Shown: positions 40,480-54,239, counted from the first letter of the stretch. The stretch is 64,000 nucleotides of DNA from Primula veris (GCA_963682055.1 OY821744.1:2609001-2673000), one strand, 5' to 3'. The notes: generated by a model not told the origin, from the sequence alone. Translations and numbers: made by a program.

Positions 40480-43400
40480 ATGGGTTATGATGGTTTAAGA
40501 ATGGGGTGTTATTGTTTTTTGATTTGTTTTTGGGGTTTAGCTATTGGATTTGTAAATGGAAATAGTGTTGTAGGTACTGTTTTTGTGAATGGGAAGGGAT
40601 CAATTGGGAAAATAGATAATGATTTTGTATGTGCAACTGTGGATTGGTGGCCATCTCAGAAGTGTGACTATGGTAGTTGTTCTTGGGGCAATGCTTCTTT
40701 GCTCAATGTGGTGAGCCTCGGTACATTTTGATAGTACTATAATTTCTGGCCTAATATGCCAGAAGATTTTAGCTGGATGACCCCCTTTTTCCGTTCGAAA
40801 ACGATGATTTTCCCCCTTTTTGAAAGATGCAGCTAAACAAGCATAATATAATTCCGACCCTGGAGAAATTAATTGTATATATATAATTTCTACCCTGGAG
40901 GAATTGTGTATAATTGACTCTTTGAACTTGTGCCATAATTATTAAGAAAGTTTTGTTTCTTAAGAACAATGTAAATGATCAAATTCTATCTCCACATATT
41001 TTGCAGGATCTCAAGAACAAGATCTTTTTCAGTGCAGTAAAAGGTCAGATCTCCTATCTAGCTTCGAAACTGTATCAGTTTATATTTTTATCCACCTTTT
41101 ACAATTAAGCTGCATTCATTATCTTTTGGTCGAACAATTATAGTGCTTTTTTTTTTTTGTATCTATAGTCTATACCAAGCTTTTTTTAATGTCGTTCAGC
41201 CTTTTCACTCTTAAATATCAGAATAGGTGGCACTTTACAAGATAAGCTCATCTACGAAACCGAAAATCATAAACAACCTTGTGTTCCATTTTCTCGAAAC
41301 AACTCAGCACTGTTTGGTTTCAATAAAGGATGCCTCTCCTTATCAAGATGGGATCAAATTAACTCCTTCTTTAGTAAAGCTGGGTGGGTAATCCTAAATA
41401 TCTTTTAAAAAATTCTAATTTTATTCGAATTTCAGTTTTTATTTTAAACCGGGTTGTTCTGTAAATTCAGGGCTTCAGTTATCTTTGGACTAAATGCTCT
41501 TACTGGAAGATCCATAAGATCTGATGGCACTGCAGTGGGAAATTGGGATAACAAAAATGCTGAAGCTTTTATGCGCTATACGGTGAAAAAGAAATACAAA
41601 ATTCATGGTTGGGAGCTTGGTAAAAAGTGCTTATTTATATAGTAAATGGCCTTTATTTTAACCAATAGTGTTTCTTAGATGACCACCTGGAAAGTAAGTA
41701 CTTCGAAAAATCTGAGGAAACTGGTTAATTGAACTCATTTGGCATATCTAAAATTACAAAGAGCCCGGCTGCTGTCTGCTGCGCATTGTTATGCTGATTT
41801 CTGTTAAAAGTTGAAAAAGTGAACTCAAAATCTCATTCGAGGTGCTAGAAAAGCTAACAAATTTTTCAAATACTTGATGCTCCTACAAATGTTGTAGAAC
41901 ACTATGTTCAAAAGATCCTCTCAAATACCAAGTGTAAATTGTTTTCAAGAGAGACTTTAGAACTTATTACAGGAAGGTTTCGATTTTATAGTATGCTAAT
42001 GTTTACGTTGTGTTTTTTCCTTTGATTACTATAGAAAATTAAGAAAAAAGGCTACCTTTATATTCTTACCAGTATTCCAAAACCTTTTTGATTAACAGGA
42101 AATGAATTATGTGGAGTAAATGCAATTGGAACGAGAGTTGCTGCAGACCAGTATGCCTTCGACACCATATCGCTACAAAAACTTGCGAATAATGTTTATG
42201 GGGGCATAGAACCTAAACCACTTATTATAGCACCAGGGGGGTTTTTGGATGCAAATTGGTTCACAGAATACATATCGAAAACAAACAACTCGTTAGACAT
42301 TGCCACACAACATATTTACAATCTCTATGGCGGTACCTAATGTATTAAACCTTTCTAAGATTTAGAATATGTATCGTATTGATATAATATTTAAGTGTTT
42401 GTTTGTAAATTCAGGGAGCGATGAAGACCTAATTAAGAAAATTTTAGATCCCACTGTTCTTGATGGTGGGGTTTGGACATTTCGCAGTCTCCAAAGCATC
42501 GTCAAGAAATCTGGTAAACCTGTCAATGCGTGGGTAGGCGAGGCTGGTGGGGTTAATAACAGTGGCCGAAAACTTGTCACTAATTCGTTTGTGTTTAGTT
42601 TTTGGTAAGCATAACGATTCCTTGCAAAAAAGCGAGGGAAAATATTTTCATGGTCTTTATAATTGTGTCCTGAAGTGATTATGAACTTTATTACCAAAAT
42701 AATTTTTTAATTTCCTGAACACGATCTTTCTTTGCAGATTTCACTCGGTTGTTTTCGAAACAGTTTCCAATTCAATGCATTTTGTAATGATTTGTTTTTT
42801 CTTAACTGTGACTAGAAACGACATTTATAGTTTGCTTGTGTTTCCTTTTCTATCTGTAAATTAATTTTTTTCTTTTTTTTTTGTAATGGAATAGGTATCT
42901 GGATCAAATGGGTATGTCGTCCTTGTACGGAACACAAACGTATTGCAGACAATCGTTAATTGGTGGAAATTATGGTCTACTTAACACTACTACCTATGTG
43001 CCCAATCCTGACTATTACAGGTTACTGAACTGTGAATTTATTAAGATGCATTAGGTCAAAGCAAATAATACACATAACCACTTTGTCGTGTGCATGATTT
43101 CCTTCCATTTATATATTTGATTCAGAATAAGGATGTGAAGTTATTAAAGCTGGTGGTTATTTCCCTTTTTTTCTTCCTGCAGTGCCCTTCTTTGGCACCG
43201 GCTAATGGGAAGAAATGTTCTATCGACAAAATTTAACGGGACAAAGAACATCCGTGCATATGCTCATTGTGCAAAGCAATCTGTAAGTTCTAAGTTAAAA
43301 CTCTGAATAATTATAAACAGAAGCCTGCATTTTAGGCTACTTTTTTGTTGGGAAGTCTCTAAGCTCGATAAGAAGTATGAAACACCGAAAAGGATTTCCA

Positions 43401-44037
43401 TTTTTTCAAAATTTTCGTTCTGATTTTCCAAACTATAATGAAAGAGGATGAGAAACACCGTGATGAAGTAAAACTCAAGTATGTAAAACACAGACGCTCA
43501 AGTTTTACAACATGCCAATTAAAAAGTAAGAAATTAAAAATTGGAAGTTTCGTTATAAATTTATCAATTCCACTTTTTGTATCCCAATTGGTTTGCAACT
43601 TAAGGTATTTTCCGCATGCACTTCATGTTGTAATTGCATGTGTCTTTGCATTTCAGAAAGGAATTACAGTACTATTGATCAACCTCGACAGGTCCACCAC
43701 CATTGAAGCTAAAGTCTCTTACAATGGAACTTTAATACGTGAAAACAAATCATATCCCAATCATAAGAGTAACTCAACTAGATTACCTCAACAGAGTAAG
43801 AAAAAACAACACTATAATGGTGAATTGTCAAGAATTGAGTACCATCTGACACCAAAAAGTGGGAACTTGCGCAGTCAGGTCATACTTCTGAACGGAAAAG
43901 TTTTAGCAGTTGACAAAAATGGGCAAATTCCTCCCTTAAAGGGTATACTGATCAATTCATCCAAGCCGATAACCGTGGCTCCTCTTTCCATTGTGTTTGT
44001 ACAAATACCGAATGTTGATCTCCCTGCTTGTCGGTAG
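40480..44037 (+). CDS. Heparanase-like protein (glycoside hydrolase family 79), nine exons
   Basis: Exons inferred from GT-AG sites with consistent phase: 40480-40710, 41007-41043, 41200-41383, 41471-41619, 42099-42332, 42415-42604, 42895-43020, 43183-43282 and 43657-44037, giving 543 residues. A signal peptide covers about 1-27. The acid/base glutamate is E203 in WELGNEL and the nucleophile E321 in WVGEAGG; the spacing of 118 equals that in human heparanase (E225/E343). Other family blocks: KGCLSLSRWDQINSFF, YLDQMGM, YCRQSLIGGNYGLLNT, ALLWHRLMG and a C-terminal beta domain. Known role: secreted or cell-wall beta-glucuronidases acting on arabinogalactan glycans in plants. All exons are open; this copy appears functional. 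Confidence 0.93.
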
Positions 44038-45039
44038 AAGGATGAAAAGAAAAGGCTTAATTTGACCGATATTAGTATCCGCTAAGGAGAAAAAGAAAGT
44101 GATATCATGTAAAAGTAATACTTCTTCGTAGATTGGATTTAGCTGTGTAAGACATGACTATTTAAACAAAATTAGATGAGAAAGCATCATTTTCGCTATC
44201 ATGCCAATTGCATTCTCTTGATCTGTGTACTTAGCTTGATTTGATTCTTGGGTTTTCCTTTGCTATTTTCCTATGTATTTAGCTTGATGTATAACCCATA
44301 GGCGATAAAGAAAAGATCTGGTGCGCTTCGATGCATCCTCATTAGTTGCCGAAGCCATTTACTTTTATTTCATAAATGTAAATTAGGTAACTAAACATCA
44401 TAAAGAATTTTAGTATAATAGGAAAATGAGATTTACCTTCGGTTTTTTGCCTTCGTATGAAGTATATATTTTTCGTTGTACATGAACAGCTTATGCCTTT
44501 CTAGAAAGACTGCATGATTACCATAACAAGCTCAAGTTTTTGAAGGCTGATAAGTCTATATACATACAACATACTAAATTTGATCAATTCCTACACAATT
44601 GAGCATATATTTCTCAATCAGAGTATGTGATGAAAAAAAATCAATTTTCAGAAATTCTTCCTCTTTTCTTCAACCACAGTAAAAGCAGGGGGGCTAAACG
44701 GCATACGTCATTGAGTATCTTTCAATCAAAATATCAAATTATACATTCTCTTTAACACCTGAGGTTGAATGTAAATGAAATGAAAAAGGAAACATATCGA
44801 ACCTCAATCAAGCCAAACACCAAAATTAGACAACATTAAACTGTAAAAGAAATATCTGATGACCTTCCATTTTAATCAGATTTGTTCTAACATAATTTTG
44901 GAACTATAGTCTTCACCGCCATAAACTATCTTCAATGTAAACATTGTATAATATAAAGGAAGAGAACCATAAAATTAAGTGCCTGCGACTCTGCGATCAA
45001 ATACAAAGAAATTCAAGAAGAAAAAACGGGATTTTCAAG
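44038..45039. other. Intergenic between the heparanase-like copies
   Basis: The 3' UTR of copy 1 and the promoter of copy 2. No gene or transposon end recognised. Confidence 0.6.
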
Positions 45040-46164
45040 ATGAGTTCTTTTGATTTAAAGATGTGTTACCTTTTTCGATTTTGGATTATTTGTGTTTGGA
45101 GTTTCAGTTTTGATTTTGTGAAGAGTAAAAGTGTTGTGGGTAGGGTTTATGTAGATGGGACAAGTTCGATTGGAAAAATAGATAACGATTTTATATGTGC
45201 TACTATGGATTGGTGGCCACCTGAGCAGTGTGACTGGGGGACTTGTCCTTGGGGAAATGCTTCTATACTTAATGTTGTGAGTTTTACTACATTATTAGTT
45301 ACTTACGTATATGCGTTAGTTTATTTGTGCTTTTTTTTTCTCGATAATTTCTGTAAAATTATCATTCTGTTCGTTTAATTCCAATGTTGTATACCTCATT
45401 GTATAAGCCTTAATGCATATGTGTGTTTATATCTGGTGTATGTTGAGATGTGTTTCTGATTTCAAGTTTTAGCATATTTATAGTTCATTGCCAATTTGTA
45501 TGCAGGTCTTTTTGCATGTTTCTAGTATCCTTGAATTTGTGATCCTACTTTGCATTTGTATACTGCTAAATCATGGCTTAAGCAAATAACTAAATTCTGC
45601 CATATATTTTTGCAACTCTGCAGGATCTTAGTAACAAAATTTTCTTCAATGCAGTAAAAGGTTAGCGCTCCTCTCTATGCACAAAACCGGGTTTATACAC
45701 CATTACTAATAAAATTGACTGTACTTATACTATGTTTCCTTGTCATTCAGCATTTTCGCCGCTAAAGATCAGATTAGGTGGCACTTTGACAGATCGGGTC
45801 ATATATGAAACTGAACAACATCAGCAACCATGTGTTCCATTTCGAAAATCAGTGTTTTTTCGTTTCACTCAAGGGTGTCTCCCCTTGTTGAGATGGGACA
45901 AACTAAACTCTTTTTTTAATAAAACCGGGTAATCTTATTTTATGCATATAGTCATTTTATTATAGTATAATCACATTATATTCACTTTTTATATTATTGT
46001 TTTTTGTAAATTCTGAGCTTTAGTAGTTTTTGGACTGAATGCTCTTAATGGAAAATCCACAAGGCGTGATGGATTCGCAATTGGAAAGTGGAATTACACA
46101 AATGCCGAATCTTTTATGCGTTATACGTTGAAAAAAGGCTACAAAGTACATGGGTGGGAGCTTG
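45040..46164 (+). pseudogene. Truncated heparanase-like copy (exons 1-4 only)
   Basis: Exon 1 45040-45276 (MSSFDLKMC..., signal peptide), exon 2 45624-45660, exon 3 45751-45928 and exon 4 about 46017-46164 match exons 1-4 of the neighbour, including [15 protein letters not shown] and KVHGWELG. Two defects are visible. The exon 4 acceptor reads TTCTGAGCTTTAG where copy 1 has TTCAGGGCTTCAG, so no AG keeps the frame. No exons 5-9 follow, so the nucleophile and the acid/base Asn-Glu are missing. Copy 1 and this copy are a tandem duplication; this one is dead. Confidence 0.87.
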
Positions 46165-47269
46165 GTAAGAAATGTTTATATATTCTTCGATTTGTTTTCG
46201 ATGATTAATTTATTATACGTTCTCATATAATAGCTAATCAGATGTCTAACATGTTCCTCCGCCTTTTTCTAAAGAGAAAATGATGAAAAAGTACATATAA
46301 ATAAGGATCATAAAACACTCTTAAAGATTGGTACATACTATTTTATTTATTCATATTATACAATTAAAATATATGACACATCATCATATCTCTCCTCTCC
46401 CTATTATATGCATTAAATAAAACTTATCGTATCACGTATTCAATAAAATTTACACCACATGGGTGATTTAAAACTTAACATAATTATGCATTAATTAAAT
46501 CATTTTTATGAGTTGAGAAACGTAGTTGTTAAACTTACTCCCTTTTATATGAGACGAGGATTTAAGCCTTTGGTAAATTAAGTACGTTTTTATGTGTTAA
46601 TTATTGATTACAAAGAAATGTTACATGTCATTACTAAATATGCTACATGATAATAGTTATTTTTACTATTTGTTATTAAACATGATGCTCAACATGATGC
46701 TACATAATGCTACTTATTTTTACATTTTGTTATTAAATTTGATGTTACATGATGCTACAACATATTACACGGAGTTACTATATATGATACATGATGCTAC
46801 TACAAATGATACATGATTCTATTTATTTTTTACTCTTTATTTTTAATTATGATACTACATTACATCTATCAAATGTTAAATAAGATTTGCGAATAATGCT
46901 ACATTATTTTTTCAACATGTTGTAGATATTGATTTTTAATTTGTGGAGTGATTTATGGAGAGAGAAAAAATGGTAATATTAGGGAATGAGTTATGGAGAA
47001 TTTGAATGAATATTTATGAGATGATGTTTAATGAAATTTAAGGGTATTCTTGTCTTATAAATTTACATATGTATCAAACCTTACAAAAGATTTATGTACT
47101 AATTGGCTAACCTCCCCTTTTTCTAGACTGCTACTTAAGTATAACGTTCAATGATGAACTAATATGAGAATTGTGAATCTATTGAAAACGTTTCATCTTC
47201 TCTTTTCTCACCTTTCAAGAACTTTCCTGGTCTTTTTCATCTGGAATTGCAATATTGTATCTCTTTTCT
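46165..47269. other. Junction region between two truncated convergent genes
   Basis: AT-rich, with degenerate repeats of ACATGATGCTAC (46600-46870). It contains the missing-ends junction of the heparanase-like copy (+) and the TIP1 gene (-). No coding sequence recognised. Confidence 0.55.
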
Positions 47270-48735
47270 CAGAAAGGCTGTCTGGCCATATTGTGCAGCA
47301 ACATGTGTTGTCTATTTTCAGAAGAAAAAAAAAATCAACTAAAAGAATAAAGCTGTTAAGGTTTGACTAGGAAAAAGAGAAAGACGGACAAGCTACATGA
47401 AGAAAAATAGTTTTGAAAATTAATAGGGACTTTTTCAGTTTCAACCCCATACAGGGGTGGACTCCTATATGATCAAGGGGTTGCCAAAAATGCCCTTGAT
47501 GGTGTTGGATATTACATGCATTGGTTGTGAAAATGTATGTCTTTTACATGTTGGCGAGTCGGCGACTCCAAAAATCCTTCATACAAATCTCTATGGAAAA
47601 CTTTTCTACTTCAAAACTTGCTCGCCACATTGTTTATAATTTTTCCCCAAGAAAAAGTGGACTGATATATATTTTCCTCTTTAAATCTATTTGCGCATCT
47701 TGTTATTTCTGGGGTCTAATTCTATATAAAAAAAAAACTTTACTTTACACATCGCAAATATTTTTTTTGTATACTTTTATAAATAATGAAGCAAACTTGT
47801 TTATAAACAATTGTGTACATACACTTATAAACATTTTTCTGATAAACAATTGCGTACATCTAATAATTAAACATTTTCATGATTTGAAGATTAGGTTCAA
47901 TTTTATGACTAAATACATTTTATAAGTTGGTCAAAAAATTATTAACTGATTTGGTTCTGATAATAATTTGGCCTTTTACGATTTTCACTTTTCCTATCAA
48001 TTTGTATATTTTTCAACTAGTTTTGAACTGAAATTTGTTATGCCTTAACTTAAGAAAGTTTTTATAATTGTCTGATTATCTGTTTATAAATATAAATTTA
48101 CATACGTACATATATATACACACACACACATATTAAAATATATATTTTGTTTTTAAATTTGTAAGTGCTTAGAAACCCCATGATCCAAATCCTGGCTCCC
48201 CCCTGCCCTCATGGAACCCATTTTACAAAGAAGGGACTGAAATGTAATCTTTTCAAATAAAATTCCAGTCCTCATGGGGTATGTGAGGTGTAGAAACGTC
48301 AGGGTGCATATCATCACTCATAAAAAAGGAACAAACTTGCAACCCTCTGCAAGTAGCACCATCAGTAAATAGCGCACAGGCAAACAAAAGTTTTAAATTT
48401 TTTTTGCATCCAGCATTCTCGCAAATTAATAACAAACCATAACCCATTTCTTTTAACAAAATATTAGTCAGTGACAGTTATAGAACTAATTCTAAACAAT
48501 CATTGCCTACAGAAAGAGGTGGCCTTGAAAACTTGAACTGGAATTTTAATCCAAATATAGCAACAAAAAAAGATTATCTCGAACTGAAATATACCTGATA
48601 ACCATACATATCGGCAGCATTGACTCGAGCACCTTCTTGAAGTAAAAGTTCAGCAACCTTTGTTGCACCTCGTACTGCACTCCAGTGTAAAGCTGTTTGC
48701 CCGGTATGATCAACAGCGTGTACATCCCCTCCATG

Positions 48736-50441
48736 CTGTCATAAAACGAGTTATTGACACTTTTAGCAATAAGAAAAAGAAAAACAGGTAACAGTTCCCT
48801 TTATTTTGATATACAAAATATACGTGTAAAAGTTTATGTGTCCAATGAAGGAAGAACAGATCGTGACAAGGGAGCGACGTTAAATTTACAGCTTCGGTTG
48901 AGTTTATTATTAATCAAATTTCGGGTTTATGCTATTACACTCCAATTAAGCCCAACACAACACATACATTATATACAGACGTATACATACCAAGACTATG
49001 TATCAACTATCAAGATGATATTATTTTTCCTAGATATAAAGTTCATGTCTTCCATATTAACCAATCTGGACCTTTCGGTTTATGCTATTTCAGTCTCTCT
49101 AACAAAAGTCAACGCAAACACCAAATTCATATATATCACACCCGTATATACATACATATTACATATAACTCAAGAAAATAGCGGGCGGCGGCGGTACGTT
49201 TTAAGCGCAGCCCAAAACCTGAGTAACCAAGGCTGTCGGGTTTGGGTACAGAACAGCCTTCTCTCTCTATAAGCCTCAATATTTTTGGGTGATACTTGTA
49301 ATGTACACTCCTCTCCACATACTATCTATACTAAAAAGGCTGAGTTTAATCTAAACAGAATAAGCTAAGATGTTAAGCCGGGTGAACCCTTATTTATAAA
49401 ACCAGTCTCAAAAGAAGTCGTTTTTTTTTTAAATCTAAGGTCAAAGAAGCCTATAGAGTAGTGCTTTTCTGTAATTTGTACTTATTTCTTTCTTATTAGC
49501 CAATTTGGGCATTTGGGTTTATAGTTTATACTATTCTCTTCAACTACATACATTTTATATACACACGTACATGACCTATGCATAAAGATGCTATATTTTT
49601 CTATGTTTTCTGCTCAATTCTTTCTCATTAACCAATTAAGGCATTTGGGTTTATGCTATTATACTCCAATTAAGGTCAACCAAGGGAGGAGCTAGAAGGG
49701 GGGGTGGCACAACCACCCCCGTATTACTAAAAACCCTACTAAGCGGCATATGTTTTACACTTATTTTAAAAAAAATAGTGGATTAGCACCTACCATTCTC
49801 GACTCCCATCTCCGCCACCGAGGTCTACACAAACATAAAATACATACAGTCCGGAACTGAACAAGGAACTTTAAAGAGGAGGGGCTGAAATGCTAATATT
49901 TTAAGATTTTAATCAAAATACATAGAAAAAAATTATTTACTCATCATTTTTGGTCAAAATGGGGCCCGAGTCCCCCGAGTGTCTCGGGCTAGTTCCTTCA
50001 CTGCATACAATACATTCATATACAGAGGAGTGGCTGAAACACTACTTTTGGTAAAAAGGGGGCTTATTACTTTTTCAAAAATTTAATCGAAACACATAGA
50101 AAAATTTAAATTTTCATCATTTTTTGTCAAAATAAAGCCGAAGTCCACGGAATATCTCCAGTTAGTTCCTTCATTGCACAAAATATATACATTCATCGAC
50201 TTTTTTTTTATCAGAATCGGGTGGGTCCGAATGTCTCCAGCTAGTTCCTTCACTGAATACAATATATAATCAAAATACATAGAAAAAAATCCAAAATTTC
50301 ACCATTTCGTATCAAAATGGGACCCGAGTCCTTCGAGTATTTCCCAACTAGTTCCTTCCTTCACTACACACACACACACACACACATTCACACACATACG
50401 TAAACAAGTATATATATATATATATATATATAAATTGACAC
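48736..50441. repeat. TIP1 intron 1 with internal duplications
   Basis: Apart from the exon 1 relic, TTTGGGTTTATGCTATTA-type blocks and CCAACTAGTTCCTTC(A/C)(C/T)T blocks recur several times (49980-50360), with (CA)n at 50370-50392 and (TA)n at 50410-50431 near the donor of exon 1. Confidence 0.55.
49165..49280 (-). pseudogene. Decayed second copy of TIP1 exon 1
   Basis: Inside intron 1, the minus strand reads LIEREGCSVPKPDSLGYSG and RTAAARYFLE with a frameshift, a diverged copy of the end of exon 1 at 50442-50560. Flanking intron sequence is repeated too (GGGTTTATGCTATTACACTCC at about 48924 and its relative at 49637). Confidence 0.75.
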
Positions 50442-50705
50442 CTCTAGGATGTATCTGGCAGCGGCGGACCGGTTATTAAGCGCGGCCCACTGGAGAGCGG
50501 AGTATCCGAGAGCATCAGGCTCGGAAACCGAACACCCTTCTCTCTCTACAAGCCGTTGCAGCTTCTCCATGTCACCGTACGCCGCTGCGGTGTACACGTC
50601 GTCCCTCTGGCTGTCATCCTCCTCCTCCGTCGCCGCCTTATCTGAATCGATCGGAGATTGCTGACGTGGCTCCGCCTCCTCCACCACCTCGATCTCCGAC
50701 GTCAT

Positions 50706-51045
50706 TTCTCTCTCTCTTCGATCGGAGACTCGTTTATTTGGTTTCGTTTTTTTTTTTTTTATGGGGTTTTGTGGGAAAGATGAGAGATAAATAGATATAT
50801 ATATATATATTGTATAGATATAGAGAGAGATAGAGAGAGAAGTACGTTGACAATTGTTATATTGGGTTAATTACAAAACGGTAGTATGGGAATCAAAAAT
50901 TTAAAAATTAAATCATGTTTGAATTATATCATTAACTTTTAAAAAATTTCATTCCGATAATTTTGATACAAGTTATTAAGCGGTCAAAATTGCACGTAGT
51001 TTCGTAATGGACAATTAATTTAGAACGGATGGAGTAGTAAATAAT
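50706..51045. mobile_element. TIP1 upstream region with half of a Stowaway-like MITE
   Basis: At about 50930-51035 the sequence AATTTTGATACAAGTTATTA...TGCACGTAGTTTCGTAAT...GAACGGATGGAGTA matches the right half of the MITE at 21509-21743. A left end with CTCC...CCG is not found, so it is a truncated relic. Confidence 0.65.
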
Positions 51046-52430
51046 TAATTAAGGTTCGTTTGGTAACATGTATTTTGAACTCATTGTTTGGTTTTTGATT
51101 TTAAAATTGAGTGGGTGTTTGGACGGTCATATTATATATATTTTATGAATATTTTTTAGCCGTAAAAAGGTGAAAAATAAAAATTCTTGAATATTGGATG
51201 AATTTTCAAGACAATTTTTTTTATTGTGATTTTCTACCAAATAATTTGATGTCAAACATAATGGTACATAATTAATTAAGGGTTCGTTTGGTAACATGTA
51301 TTTTTAACTGATTGTTTGATTTTTGATTTTAAAATTATGTGAGTGTTTGGACGGTTATATTATATATATTTTATAACAATTTTTAGTCGTAAAAAGCTGA
51401 AAAATAAAAATTCTGGAATATTGGGTGAATTTTCAAGACAATTTTTTTTATTGTGATTTTCTACCAAATAATTTGATGTCAAACATAGCCTAATGGTACA
51501 TAATTAATTAAGGGTTTGTTTGGTAACATGTATTTTTAGCTGATTCTTTGGTTTTTGATTTTAAAATTATGTGAGTGTTTGGACGGTCATATTATATATA
51601 TTTAATAAACAATTTTTAGTTGTAAAAAGCTAAAAAAATCAAAATTCTTAATATTGGGTGATTTTCAAAACAAATTTTTTTATTCTGATTTTCTACCAAA
51701 TAATTTGATAACAAAAGGCTAATGGTACATGATTAATTAAGGGTTCGTTTGGTAACATGTATTTTTAGTTGATTCTTTGGTTTTTGATTTTAAAATTATA
51801 TGGTATTTGGACGGTTATATTATATATATTTTATAAACATTTTTTAGCCGTAAAAAGATACAAAAATCAAAATTATGAATATTGGGTGAATTTTCAAAAC
51901 AATTTTTTTTATTCTAATTTTCTACCAAATAATTTGATGTAAAACATAGCCTAATGGATGGTGCATAATTAAGTAAGGGTTCGTTTGGTAACATGTATTT
52001 TTAGTTGATTCTTTGGTTTTTTATTTTAAAATTATGTGGGTGTTTGTACGGTCATATTATAAATATTTTATATAAAAAAAATTAGCTGTAAAAAGCTAAA
52101 AAATCTGAATATTGGGTGAATTTTCAGGACAAAATTTTTTATTCTGATTTTATACCAAATAATTTGATGCCAAACATAGCCTAATTAATGGTACATAATT
52201 AATTAATGGTTCGTTTGGTAACATGTATTTTTAGCTGATTGCTTTGGTTTTTGATTTTAAAATTATATATGTGTTTGGACGGTCATATTATATACATTTT
52301 ATAAACAATTTTTGGCCGTAAAAAGCTACAAAAATCAAAATTCTGAATATTGGGTGAATTTTCAAGACAATTTTTTTTATTCTTATTTTCTACTAAATAA
52401 TTTGATGTCAAACATAGCCTAAAGTTTTTT
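51046..52430. repeat. Tandem array of six units of about 230 bp
   Basis: Each unit contains AATTAATTAAGGGTTCGTTT, GGTAACATGTATTTTTA, GTTTGGACGGTCATATTATA, GTAAAAAGCT, AATATTGGGTGAATTTTCA and CTACCAAATAATTTGATG. The GGTTCGTTTGG landmark falls at 51053, 51281, 51513, 51742, 51978 and 52208 (spacing 228-236). No open frame crosses the units. Origin unknown. Confidence 0.92.
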
Positions 52431-54239
52431 TTTTTTTGGATAAACTTACCAATTACCATAGTTGTCATGTCAGAAAACGAAAGGGGTAAATGAAACCATA
52501 AACGTGAAAAGGTAAAAAGAATAAAACTTAGTTTTTTCCGGTAAGTTAAAAAAATCTAAAATTTACACTTGAAGTAACAAAAATCTTGAAACAGGAAGCG
52601 TGAAACATTATTTTTCATAGTGAAAGCGATTACCCGGTAACTATGGAACTAAGAGACGGGGCTTCTCCGGTTTGGTTACGTTCGGGTTTTGAGGGATCAC
52701 TGTTTTAAACCATGGGATCGAAGTTGTTATAATTTAAACTAATCTGACCAAGAAGACAGATAAATCAAATTATGGTTGTCATGTGTTTGATACACCTTTC
52801 GCACACGTTATATACAAGTAAAGTGAAATAATTCCTGATTTAATTTTGTCACTATTCTCGAGCAATTATCAGGTTTTTGTGTTTATTTCTATTGTCATTA
52901 AATCTCTAAGCATACGTTATAATAATGATAGTAATCTTATGCGAGATAGCCTTAATTTCTTACCGTATAAAATGTGAGTTTTTGTATGATCAGTGAGTAA
53001 ATTTTCTTTATAAACTAGAAAAGCATTCATACAAATTGATAATTAATTTGAAACACGGTCCATCGACATGCAAATAGTTTTCTAACTCGGAATGATAATG
53101 AACGATCATTACTAACCCTACCAGGGTTGAAATCAACATTAAAACATTTTTTTTAGTGAAAGACCTGCATTTTATTTATAGAAAGTAAGAAGGTTCAATG
53201 CATGTGTCATGCTCAGATGCTAGCATATCCGTCAAAAGACCGATCTAAATACGATATATATATATATAAACCATAAGCTGATAATAAAATACAAATTACA
53301 ATCAGAATGCTCTACATATATATTTAGAAGACAAAAACAAAGCTGGTGATGATCTAAAAAACACTTCGACCTCGACATAAACAACATATTTGAGTCTAAT
53401 ATTCCAAATCACCATTAAATTAAGCCTTAGGCATTTTAGCTTGTGAGTTGTATATTGAAGAACTTGTGGTTCACATTGATAAATATGTGATTTAAATCAT
53501 GAGAGGCTGCTATTAGAAGTCAAATTTGACATGATAATTAAAGAAGTTGACTTATGAATTGGGTGGTTCATTGACCTCCTATGAGAAAAAAATATAAGTG
53601 TATTTTTCAACTATTGTATATAACTTTTTTTGTGTTTTAGTTTGTAGCAAACGCGTATTTTATCTTTGACAAAAACCAAATTTCGGCTGTTCAAATGTCA
53701 TTCATTTGGAGGAACCGAAACTTTTTTCTGAAACTTCAATTTGGAGTATTTAAAGTAAAGCATACAGAACACTGGCGGAATCTGAATTATTTTCATCGTA
53801 ATTATGAAGGTGTTGAAAAGCGAAAACCGAAAAAAATAAAAATGCATGGTTGAAAGGTTATTTTTCTCGATATAAGGAGTGCTAGAGACTATAGATTAGA
53901 GTCCATTTTAGACTAACACGGAGTAGTAGTTACTCTACTGAAACGGAGAGCACCTCACCGAACTAATAAACCAGCGAAAGCTTATCGGAAAAAAAAAAAA
54001 GCGAAAAATTAATATTAATTGTGTTGAATCTTTTGATTGATTTCACTATTACCAGAAAATGCAGAACTAAATGTACTTGTTTCAGAGTACACTTACACTA
54101 TCATCGTAATTTGTAAATCTAGAACAATTTTTTTGGATCACCTGAAAGGAGCATAATTATTAGATATAGTTATATTCATATAACAAGGTTTAGGGAGTGA
54201 GTCACGTGTGTTCACATTGAGATACATTGTTATCGAAAG
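52431..54239. other. Intergenic, nothing recognised
   Basis: AT-rich sequence without identifiable genes, transposon ends or tandem structure. Block B begins at about 54240 (TCTAGAGACGAGGCCGGG). Confidence 0.6.

Larger units (their letters stand above)
47270..50705 (-). pseudogene. TIP1/PAT24-like ankyrin palmitoyltransferase, 5' exons only
   Basis: Minus-strand exon 1 is 50442-50705 ([14 protein letters not shown]..., [15 protein letters not shown] [35 protein letters not shown]), exon 2 is 48595-48735 ([41 protein letters not shown]) and part of exon 3 is 47270-47311 (TTHVAAQYGQTAFL). Phases agree and sites are GT-AG. This matches the N-terminal ankyrin repeats of TIP1 (protein S-acyltransferase 24). 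After TAFL the match ends; the remaining ankyrin repeats, membrane segments and DHHC domain are absent. The first exons are intact, so a short ankyrin-only protein could be made, but the enzyme cannot. Confidence 0.82.

Noticed and set aside
48116..48131. (CA)n and (TA)n runs, also at 50370-50431 and 55297-55332
   Set aside because: Ordinary microsatellites; no sign of function.
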